From contig JACIYD010000127.1 of NCBI GenBank assembly GCA_014360105.1, positions 1-5,481 on the forward strand: 5,481 nucleotides of DNA. Reading direction: 5' to 3'. A model generated the notes under the pieces. It made no database searches and had not been told where the DNA came from. It was given only the letters and a program-made list of their open reading frames with translations. The stretch is from Clostridia bacterium (GTDB lineage: Bacteria > Bacillota > DSM-521 > Neomoorellales > SLTJ01). Within the stretch, counting starts at the first letter, position 1; the number at the start of each line of letters is the position of its first letter. Positions 1 through 4,594 of the stretch are shown piece after piece. The position numbers and the translations under genes are program-made.

Positions 1-870
1 GTCTACTTCTGGCTTGTCTGCCTCGTGCTCGTCCAGGGCCTGGTGCTCGGCGTGACCAACGCGGGCCAATACGTGGAAACGGTGTTTGTTAGCCTTACTC
101 CCTCACACTGGCGCGCGGGGCAGGCGGTCTTCGTGGCCGGGAGCATTGTCTACGCCCTTTTCCTAGTAAAGAACCTGGTGCGGGCGGCGGGCCAGGAGGC
201 GGAAGTGCGCGCCCAGGCGGCGCAGATGGCCAATTTCGGCGAGTTGCTGCGCGCCATGCGGGCGCAGCGGCACGACTTCGTCAACCACGTTCAGGCCCTG
301 TACGGTTTAATCAAAGCGGGAAGTGTGGCCGAGGCGCTACGTTACATAGAGGCGGTCTACGGCGAGGTCAAGCAGACGAGCCAGGTGTTGCAACTGGGCG
401 AGCCGGAGATGATTGCCCTGCTCCACGCGAAAATGGGCGAGGCCGAGGCGAAGGGCGTGCGGTTTACGCTACGCGTGGACCCCCAGTTCCGCGGCGTGCT
501 CGCTTTAAAAGACCTCAACCGCCTCATCGGCAACCTGGTGGACAACGCGGTGGAGGCGGCTGAGGCCTGCGGCGCGGGCGACCGCTGGGTTGAGGTGGAT
601 CTTCTCGCGGAAAGAGGGAGCTACGAGATCAGGGTGGCCAACGCCGGGGAGATCAACGAGGCGGTGCGCCGGCAGATCTTCGAAGCCGGCTTCAGCACCA
701 AGCCGGCGGGCAAGCACGAGGGGATGGGCCTTTACGTGGTGCGCAGCCTGGCCGAGCGTCACGGCGGCCGGGTGGCGGTGGAAAGCGCCCGGGGGCGCAC
801 GGTTTTCACGGTGAGCTTGCCGGGTGGGGCGCGCCAGGCAGGAGGGAAAGGACTTGGCAAGCGTGCATGA
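1..870 (+). CDS. agrC: AgrC-like sensor histidine kinase (5' end outside window)
   Basis: Membrane histidine kinase, probably the receptor for the cyclic peptide encoded downstream; its predicted target is the LytTR regulator at 1637-2377. The frame is open from base 1, so the N-terminus and most of the sensor membrane segments are missing; a GTG at 25 is probably internal. Counting from the first codon in the window, two hydrophobic segments (about 1-20 and 38-60) are followed by a helical linker and the dimerisation box RHDFVNH, whose His91 (nt 271-273) is the expected phospho-acceptor. This HDxxNH box is typical of AgrC and the Spo0B/CitA-like kinases. The GHKL ATPase domain shows the N box (GNLVDNAVEAA, about 177-187), a VANAG motif, an F box (IFEAGFSTK) and the glycine box GMGLYVVRSL. 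The 3' end overlaps agrB by 17 nt. Kinase assignment is secure. The AgrC role is inferred from the sensor type and from agrB/agrD next to it. Confidence 0.88.
   Translation, partial: VYFWLVCLVLVQGLVLGVTNAGQYVETVFVSLTPSHWRAGQAVFVAGSIVYALFLVKNLVRAAGQEAEVRAQAAQMANFGELLRAMRAQRHDFVNHVQALYGLIKAGSVAEALRYIEAVYGEVKQTSQVLQLGEPEMIALLHAKMGEAEAKGVRFTLRVDPQFRGVLALKDLNRLIGNLVDNAVEAAEACGAGDRWVEVDLLAERGSYEIRVANAGEINEAVRRQIFEAGFSTKPAGKHEGMGLYVVRSLAERHGGRVAVESARGRTVFTVSLPGGARQAGGKGLGKRA
841..846 (+). promoter_or_regulatory. Ribosome binding site deciding the agrB start
   Basis: GGAGGG lies 7 nt before an in-frame TTG at 854, inside the end of the kinase gene. The more upstream in-frame GTG at 824 has no comparable site, and a GTG at 863 is too far away (16 nt). 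This favours initiation at TTG 854, coupled to translation of the kinase gene. Confidence 0.6.
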
Positions 871-1480
871 GCTGGCGGTGACGCTGGGCCGGCGGCTGGC
901 CCGCGGCACGGGGCACAAGGAGCGAGCGGCGCTGTTGGGCTACGGCCTGGAAATCATCCTGGGGAGCGCCTTCGAAATCGCGGCGATCCTGGTTCTGGGC
1001 TGGCTCTTCGGCTGCTTGGGCCCGGTTGCCCTGGCGCTGGCGGTGGCCTCTACCTTGCGGCTTTTTTCCGGCGGCAATCATTGCAGCGCCTATTATCGCT
1101 GCTTTGTCTTAAGCTTGGTCGTCTTCCTCTCCCTGGGTGGGGCGGCAAGGCTGCTGGCGGCGGCCTTGCCGCCTTTGCCTCTTTTTCTTCTCGGCCTGGG
1201 GAGCTGGGCGGCGGCTCTGGTGGTTGTGCTTGTTCTAGCGCCGGTGGAAGGCAAAATCAGGTTGGACCGGCGGCCGGGCGTGCGGCGCCGGCGGCGGGTT
1301 TATAGTATCCTGTGCGTTGCTGCCTGGGGCGCGGCGGGTGCTCTCGGCGGCGCGGAAGCGGCAATGGCGGTAAGCCTGGGCCTCGCCTGGCAGGCTTTTA
1401 GCCTCACCGGGTGGGGCCGGGGTTTTATTCAGCAGGTGGACAGGCTTTTGACCCCGGGGGGAGGAGGTGAAGGAAGGTGA
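854..1480 (+). CDS. agrB: AgrB-like autoinducer pro-peptide processing protease
   Basis: Integral membrane cysteine endopeptidase of the AgrB family. It removes the C-terminal tail of the AgrD pro-peptide and catalyses ring formation. From TTG 854 it is 208 residues, close to the family norm. The signature is RLFSGGNHCSAYYRC: the presumed catalytic His76 (nt 1079-1081) and Cys83 (nt 1100-1102) are seven residues apart, exactly as in S. aureus AgrB (His77/Cys84), and the near-identical numbering supports this start. The YGLEIIL motif near the N-terminus and the APVEGK motif after the fourth hydrophobic stretch are also AgrB-like. About five or six hydrophobic segments are visible (roughly residues 31-53, 56-72, 83-105, 108-130, 150-165, 169-186). 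The last codons form a Gly-rich tail that doubles as the agrD ribosome binding site. The stop overlaps the agrD ATG (TGATG), so translation is probably coupled. A second in-frame start, GTG 824, would add 10 residues. Confidence 0.92.
   Translation: MASVHELAVTLGRRLARGTGHKERAALLGYGLEIILGSAFEIAAILVLGWLFGCLGPVALALAVASTLRLFSGGNHCSAYYRCFVLSLVVFLSLGGAARLLAAALPPLPLFLLGLGSWAAALVVVLVLAPVEGKIRLDRRPGVRRRRRVYSILCVAAWGAAGALGGAEAAMAVSLGLAWQAFSLTGWGRGFIQQVDRLLTPGGGGEGR
1463..1470 (+). promoter_or_regulatory. Strong ribosome binding site for agrD
   Basis: GGAGGTGA is a near-perfect match to the 16S anti-Shine-Dalgarno sequence and sits 9 nt before the ATG at 1480. It is embedded in the agrB coding sequence, where it encodes part of the GGGGEG tail. 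A second purine-rich copy (AGGAAGG, 1471-1477) follows directly. This is strong support for the short agrD gene being translated. Confidence 0.8.
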
Positions 1481-1611
1481 TGTTTATCTACCGCCTGGCG
1501 GCGTGGCTTGCCTGCCTCGCGGCGGCGGCGGCCATCGGCCGTGGTGTTGGGCCGTTAAGCGCTGTGTGTTTCTACGAACCGGAACTGCCGCCCGAACTGC
1601 GTGAGGAATGA
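1480..1611 (+). CDS. agrD: AgrD-like cyclic autoinducer pro-peptide (43 aa)
   Basis: Precursor of a secreted cyclic signalling peptide. Support comes from its position directly after agrB (TGATG overlap), a strong ribosome binding site 9 nt upstream, and the three-part layout of AgrD. That layout is an N-terminal hydrophobic helix (residues 1-20: aromatic start, then Leu/Ala-rich with a single Arg), a short Gly/Pro segment, and the core CFYEPELPPEL followed by an acidic end (REE). The YEPxxP block matches the tail after the ring in Listeria AgrD, and PEL/PxEL tails are conserved in the family for AgrB recognition. There are two cysteines, Cys12 in the helix and Cys30 in the core. The distance from Cys30 to YEP is unusually short, and Ser27 sits where the ring Cys would be expected by alignment (see findings). 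Identification as an AgrD pro-peptide is strong; the mature peptide cannot be settled from sequence. Confidence 0.9.
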   Translation: MFIYRLAAWLACLAAAAAIGRGVGPLSAVCFYEPELPPELREE

Positions 1612-1622
1612 TTCCAGTACTT

Positions 1623-1628
1623 AGGTGG
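1623..1628 (+). promoter_or_regulatory. Ribosome binding site deciding the agrA-like start
   Basis: AGGTGG lies 8 nt upstream of ATG 1637, in the 25-nt gap after agrD. The in-frame GTG at 1625 falls inside this site and has no site of its own, so ATG 1637 is the better start and gives a REC domain beginning MSLRVLIVDD. Confidence 0.6.
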
Positions 1629-1636
1629 GCGACCCC

Positions 1637-2377
1637 ATGTCTTTGCGGGTGCTGATCGTAGACGACAATCCGGGAGCAAGGGCCCTGCTCAGGGGGTGCC
1701 TGCGGGAGCTGGGCGAGGTTGAGGTTGTAGGGGAGGCTACGTCCGGCGCCGAGGCGCTGGCCCGGGTGGGGGAAACGCAGCCGGACGTAGTCCTCCTCGA
1801 CATCGACATGCCGGATGTGGACGGCCTGACCGTGGCGCGCCAACTGGCGGAACAGCAGGCCGGTATTTACCTGGTTTTCGTTACCGCCTACCCCGAATAT
1901 GCGCTTCAGGCCTTTGAGGTCTACGCCTACGACTATATTCTCAAGCCCATCGATGAAGACCGGGTAAAACGGACCATCCGGCGCATCCAGGAGGACCTGC
2001 AGCCGCCCGGCACGGACCTGAGCGAGTTGAGCGCGGCCTTCAACCGGGCGAACCAATTGGTGGTCCGGGACGGCCGGGAACTCGTCTTTATCGACTTTGA
2101 GGACGTCGCCTTTTTTGAAAGGGAGGGACGCAAGACCGTCATCTATACCAAGGATGGCCGGCACGAAACCACCGAATCCCTCGGCGAAATTGAGGAAAGG
2201 TTGGATCCGCGTACCTTTTTCCGCTCGCACAAATCCTATATCGTTAACCTGCGGTGGGTAGAACGGTTGGTGCCCTGGACGAACGGATCTTACCTCATCA
2301 AGTTTCGTTGCACCAATCGCGACGCCATTCTCTCGCGGCACCAGGCCAAGGTGCTTATTGAGCGGGGCAAGAACTGA
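1637..2377 (+). CDS. agrA: AgrA-like response regulator, REC + LytTR domains
   Basis: Cytoplasmic transcription regulator, predicted to be phosphorylated by the upstream AgrC-like kinase and to bind DNA as its output. From ATG 1637 it has 246 residues, typical of LytR/AgrA regulators. The receiver domain (about 1-115) shows the acidic pair Asp9/Asp10 (VDDN), phospho-acceptor Asp55 in VVLLDIDMPD, Thr83 in FVTAY and Lys103 in ILKPID. A linker (about 116-138) leads to a LytTR domain (about 140-243) with the family signature FFRSHKSYIVNL (194-205). It starts 25 nt after agrD and looks co-transcribed. Target sites are not evident inside the window; the natural place for them is upstream of the kinase gene, outside it. 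LytTR regulators also serve unrelated kinases, so the AgrA call rests on the operon. Confidence 0.9.
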   Translation: MSLRVLIVDDNPGARALLRGCLRELGEVEVVGEATSGAEALARVGETQPDVVLLDIDMPDVDGLTVARQLAEQQAGIYLVFVTAYPEYALQAFEVYAYDYILKPIDEDRVKRTIRRIQEDLQPPGTDLSELSAAFNRANQLVVRDGRELVFIDFEDVAFFEREGRKTVIYTKDGRHETTESLGEIEERLDPRTFFRSHKSYIVNLRWVERLVPWTNGSYLIKFRCTNRDAILSRHQAKVLIERGKN

Positions 2378-2389
2378 GGGGGAAAACGC

Positions 2390-2427
2390 GGGCGCCCTCT
2401 TTGCGGGGCGGCCCTCTAAATATTTTT
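2390..2427 (+). terminator. Possible intrinsic terminator after the agr operon
   Basis: GGGCGCCC (2390-2397) can pair with the GGGCGGCCC-like arm at 2406-2414, giving 8 bp with one bulged G and an 8-nt loop. It is followed by CTCTAAATATTTTT. The T-run (2421-2427) starts six bases after the stem rather than directly, so this is a weak or imperfect terminator. If inactive, spo0F could be partly read from the agr promoter. Confidence 0.4.
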
Positions 2428-2428
2428 C

Positions 2429-2443
2429 GAGCGGAGCGGAGCG
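2429..2443 (+). repeat. Short tandem repeat, three copies of GAGCG
   Basis: Three perfect 5-bp units follow each other between the agr operon and spo0F, followed by the related GAAAG. They may be a simple-sequence expansion or spaced half-sites. Five bp is not one helical turn, so a direct-repeat operator is not obvious. Confidence 0.5.
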
Positions 2444-2467
2444 GAAAGGCTGCGGGAAATCTGTAAG

Positions 2468-2494
2468 CCCCTGCCGGGTCCTCCCGGTCGGGGG
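2468..2494 (+). promoter_or_regulatory. GC-rich stem-loop in the spo0F leader
   Basis: CCCC-TG-CCGGG, loop TCCT, CCCGG-TC-GGGG forms a 9-bp stem with a 2x2 internal loop. Only TTGTTA follows, so it is not a convincing terminator. It ends six bases before the spo0F ribosome binding site (2501-2506) and could affect its access or stabilise the mRNA 5' end. The function is inferred only. Confidence 0.35.
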
Positions 2495-2514
2495 TTGTTA
2501 GGAAGGTGAGGGAT

Positions 2515-2940
2515 TTGGCGGTACCGGGGCAGGTAAATGCGGCCGACGGTAAAGCCTCCATCCTGGTAGTAGATGACCAGCCCGGCATCCGGCAACTGCT
2601 GTGCGAAGTGCTGCAAGTCGGTCGTTGGGAGGTCAGGGCGGCGGCCAACGGGCGTGAGGCCCTGGAGGAAATCCGCCGCAGCTCACCGCTACTTGCCATC
2701 ATCGACCTCAAGATGCCGGGGATGAACGGACTGGAACTCCTGCAAGAAATGAGGAAGCGGGATTTCCAGGGAGAAGCGGTCATCCTCTCGGCATACAGCG
2801 ATACGGAACTACTGCTCCAGGCACGGGAACTGGGCGTGCGCTACTGGATGTCCAAGCCCTTCGACCTGGACGAGTTCCAGGAAATGGTGACCCGCGCGAT
2901 GCACGAATTAGAGAAGAGGAGCGGTTTTCTGCCTTCATAA
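2515..2940 (+). CDS. spo0F: Spo0F-like single-domain response regulator
   Basis: Intermediate phosphotransfer protein of the sporulation phosphorelay: it takes phosphate from sensor kinases and passes it via Spo0B to Spo0A. From TTG 2515 it is 141 residues, with a receiver domain and no output domain. Visible sites in this numbering are the acidic pair in ILVVDDQPGIR (Asp20/Asp21), phospho-acceptor Asp64 in IIDLKMPGMNG, Ser92 in VILSAYSD (B. subtilis Spo0F has Thr here), and Lys114 in SKPFDLDE. DDQxGIR and KPFDxDE are close matches to Spo0F. GGAAGG at 2501-2506 lies 8 nt before TTG 2515. GTG 2506 is in frame (144 residues) but overlaps that site, so it is the second choice. About 13 residues precede the domain core, more than in B. 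subtilis Spo0F. Its place upstream of fba/tal/rho matches the Bacillus spo0F locus, which strengthens the call over a generic receiver protein. Confidence 0.85.
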   Translation: MAVPGQVNAADGKASILVVDDQPGIRQLLCEVLQVGRWEVRAAANGREALEEIRRSSPLLAIIDLKMPGMNGLELLQEMRKRDFQGEAVILSAYSDTELLLQARELGVRYWMSKPFDLDEFQEMVTRAMHELEKRSGFLPS

Positions 2941-2967
2941 GTTCCAGCAATGGAACTTTTTCTTTTT
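2939..2967 (+). terminator. Intrinsic terminator overlapping the spo0F stop
   Basis: AAGTTCCA (2939-2946) and TGGAACTT (2951-2958) form a perfect 8-bp stem closed by a GCAA (GNRA) tetraloop. The T-rich tail TTTTTCTTTTT runs from 2957 to 2967. The stem begins inside the TAA stop codon. It has the classic Rho-independent layout and separates spo0F from the downstream operon. Confidence 0.88.
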
Positions 2968-2971
2968 GGCG

Positions 2972-3001
2972 GCAGGAATCTCGGGCGGCCTTAGCGAAAG
3001 A
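2972..3001 (+). promoter_or_regulatory. Candidate sigma-H-type promoter
   Basis: GCAGGAATC (2972-2980) matches 8 of 9 positions of the sigma-H -35 consensus RnAGGAwWW. After a 12-nt spacer, AGCGAAAGA (2993-3001) resembles the -10 consensus RnnGAATww, with GAAA in place of GAAT and one further mismatch. It lies between the spo0F terminator and the next operon, where a promoter is needed. Sigma-H is the transition-state sigma factor of spore formers. This rests on motif matching by eye, so confidence is limited. Confidence 0.35.
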
Positions 3002-3025
3002 TAGGTGCTTGAAGGGAGCACCTAT
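3001..3025 (+). repeat. Perfect 9-bp inverted repeat around a ribosome binding site
   Basis: ATAGGTGCT (3001-3009) and AGCACCTAT (3017-3025) are exact reverse complements separated by seven bases (TGAAGGG). The purine-rich ribosome binding site GAAGGGAG (3011-3018) for the ATG at 3028 occupies the loop and the first stem bases. It could be an RNA hairpin controlling initiation or a palindromic operator near the transcription start. No T-run follows, so it is not a terminator. Confidence 0.75.
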
Positions 3026-3027
3026 GA

Positions 3028-3699
3028 ATGCTGATACCTGCCGTCACTTATCTGGCCGTTCGTTGCCCGTCGTGTGGGCGTCTCCAGGGCAAAATGCTCT
3101 CCCTTTTCGCCTGTAGCGGAGGGAGGGAAGCCGTAATAGACTGTGGTTGTCACGCCCCGTTGCTTACCTATGGGACGCGTGACGGTAAGTCCTTCTGGTT
3201 ACGCACCCGCTGTATCATGTGCGAGGGACAGCACCTGGTGCAGGTCGGCCGCCACGAATTCTGGTCGGCGGCGGTCATCCCGATTTATTGCGAGACGATG
3301 GGCCTGGAGATCGGCTTTGTCGGCCCTAAGAGCCGGGTAAAAGAAGCCACCAGACGGCAGGAGCGCAGCCTGTACGAGCTGGTCCAGGATCTCGGTTTTT
3401 GCGACTACTTCTACAACCCGGACGTCATGTACCGGGTACTCCAGTATCTTCATCACCTCGCTTTAACAGGAAACCTTTACTGCCATTGTGGTAATAATGA
3501 TATAGAGGTTGAAATCTTCCCCGACCACCTGGAACTGCACTGTCCGGAATGCGAGGCCAGTGGCGCGGTGATGGCGGAAAGCAAGGAAGACCTGCTGGCG
3601 GTGCGCAAGATCGGCGAGATTGAGCTGATCGGCCGCGGTTTTCGCTGTCGCCGCTTTTCCGGGACGCGGGGGCGACCCGGGCATTCCAGCCGCAAATAG
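3028..3699 (+). CDS. Cysteine-rich protein of unknown function, possible zinc ribbon
   Basis: I do not recognise this 223-residue protein. It has 14 cysteines, mostly in pairs: CPSC (13/16), CGCH (39/41/42), CIMC (62/65), CHC (152/154) and CPEC (172/175), with single cysteines at 29, 88, 125 and 207. The CPxC and CxxC knuckles suggest one zinc-binding module in the N-terminal third and a second near the C-terminus (152-175). A helical, less Cys-rich middle (about 100-150, with ERSLYELVQDLGF and LQYLHHLAL) lies between. There is no signal peptide or clear membrane segment, so it is probably cytoplasmic. The C-terminus is basic (RCRRF...RGR). It starts at ATG 3028, nine bases after GAAGGGAG, and ends 13 nt before fba, so it likely shares the operon. 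Metal binding is inferred from cysteine spacing. An iron-sulfur or redox-sensing role is possible. The position between spo0F and fba is not that of any gene I know in Bacillus. Confidence 0.8.
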   Translation: MLIPAVTYLAVRCPSCGRLQGKMLSLFACSGGREAVIDCGCHAPLLTYGTRDGKSFWLRTRCIMCEGQHLVQVGRHEFWSAAVIPIYCETMGLEIGFVGPKSRVKEATRRQERSLYELVQDLGFCDYFYNPDVMYRVLQYLHHLALTGNLYCHCGNNDIEVEIFPDHLELHCPECEASGAVMAESKEDLLAVRKIGEIELIGRGFRCRRFSGTRGRPGHSSRK

Positions 3700-3712
3700 C
3701 AGGGGGAGTACC

Positions 3713-4567
3713 GTGGCCCTGGTTGCAGCCGCACCCCTCCTCAGGCAGGCACGCCGTGAGGGTTACGCGGTGGGCGCCTTTAATGCAAACAACATGGAGT
3801 TGGTTCAGGCCATCGTCGGCGCGGCCGAGGAGCTGGGCGCCCCGGTGATCCTGCAGGCAAGCCAAGGGGCGCTGCGCTACGCGGGCCTGGGCTATGTTTG
3901 GGCTCTGGCGCGGGAGGCGGCCTGGAGCGCCCGGGTGCCGGTGGCCGTGCATCTTGATCACGGCACCGATTTTGCGCAGATCCTGCGGTGCCTGCGGGCC
4001 GGTTTCACTTCGGTAATGGTCGACGGTTCCTCACTGCCTCTGGCGCAGAATATTGCCCTAACCCGCCGTGTGGTTGAAATAGCCCATCCCCTGGGAGTCT
4101 CGGTGGAGGCTGAACTGGGGCGCATCGGTGGTCGCGAAGATGAGCTGGCGGTAGCGGCACGGGAGGCTTTCTTAACCGATCCGGACGAAGCGGTCTTCTT
4201 CGTCCGGGAAACCGGCGTCGATGCTCTAGCGGTCGCCATCGGGACGGCCCATGGTCACTATCACGGCGAGCCACGGTTGGACTGGCCGCGGCTAGAACGC
4301 ATTGCCCGCCTGGTCGACCTTCCCCTGGTGCTTCACGGCTCTTCCGGCCTCCCGGAGGAGGCCGTACGAGAGGCCATTCGCCGGGGTGTTGCCAAGGTGA
4401 ACATCGATACCGACGTGCGCGAGGCCTTTGTGCGCGGCTTGGCAGCGGCGCTGGAAGCGGATCCGGCCGAGAGCGACCCGAGGAAGATCTTAGGACCGGC
4501 GCGGGAGGCAGCGAAAGCCGTGGTCCGCGAGAAAATTCGCCTCTTCGGCGCGGCGGGGAAGGGCTAG
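3713..4567 (+). CDS. fba: Class II fructose-1,6-bisphosphate aldolase
   Basis: Zinc-dependent cytoplasmic aldolase that splits fructose-1,6-bisphosphate into dihydroxyacetone phosphate and glyceraldehyde-3-phosphate, and works in reverse in gluconeogenesis. At 284 residues it is almost the same length as B. subtilis FbaA. Key sites are catalytic Asp82 and zinc ligand His83 in HLDHG, VEAELG with Glu132/Glu134, His180 in GTAHGHY, His208 in LVLHGSSG, and the substrate-binding segment KVNIDTD (228-234). The start is GTG 3713, preceded by AGGGGGAG (3701-3708); the MALV...EGYAVGAFN N-terminus lines up with FbaA. GTAHG and KVN also occur in tagatose-bisphosphate aldolases (GatY/KbaY), so substrate cannot be fixed by motif alone. 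The spo0F-fba-tal-rho context favours fructose-bisphosphate. The gene follows the Cys-rich gene by 13 nt and precedes tal by 27 nt. Confidence 0.92.
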   Translation: MALVAAAPLLRQARREGYAVGAFNANNMELVQAIVGAAEELGAPVILQASQGALRYAGLGYVWALAREAAWSARVPVAVHLDHGTDFAQILRCLRAGFTSVMVDGSSLPLAQNIALTRRVVEIAHPLGVSVEAELGRIGGREDELAVAAREAFLTDPDEAVFFVRETGVDALAVAIGTAHGHYHGEPRLDWPRLERIARLVDLPLVLHGSSGLPEEAVREAIRRGVAKVNIDTDVREAFVRGLAAALEADPAESDPRKILGPAREAAKAVVREKIRLFGAAGKG

Positions 4568-4581
4568 GCGGATTGCGTACG

Positions 4582-4587
4582 GGAGGG
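4582..4587 (+). promoter_or_regulatory. Ribosome binding site for the transaldolase gene
   Basis: GGAGGG lies 7 nt upstream of GTG 4595 in the 27-nt gap after fba. It fixes this GTG as the start and yields the family N-terminus MRLFLDTAN. Confidence 0.65.
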
Positions 4588-4594
4588 AGAGCGC

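Noticed and set aside
505..918. Long minus-strand open frame opposite the kinase gene
   Set aside because: It mirrors the codon pattern of the kinase gene in GC-rich DNA, shows no recognisable domain, and lacks a supporting ribosome binding site.
1550..1558. Possible LytTR/AgrA binding half-site (GCCGTTAAG) inside agrD
   Set aside because: It matches 8 of 9 positions of the direct-repeat half-site consensus, but no second copy was found 21-22 bp away and it lies within coding sequence. A chance match is likely.
1484..2341. 285-codon minus-strand frame opposite agrD and the LytTR regulator
   Set aside because: The + strand has two well-supported genes here with family motifs and ribosome binding sites. 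The minus-strand product has no family features, and its length follows from high GC content.
2421..2432. Spo0A-box-like sequence (TTTTTCGAGC) upstream of spo0F
   Set aside because: It differs from TTCGACA/TGTCGAA at a core position and overlaps the T-run of the terminator candidate; too weak to call.
3024..3116. Alternative out-of-frame ATG at 3024 at the end of the inverted repeat
   Set aside because: It gives only about 30 codons before a stop and has no motif. The 3028 frame has the cysteine pairs and full length.
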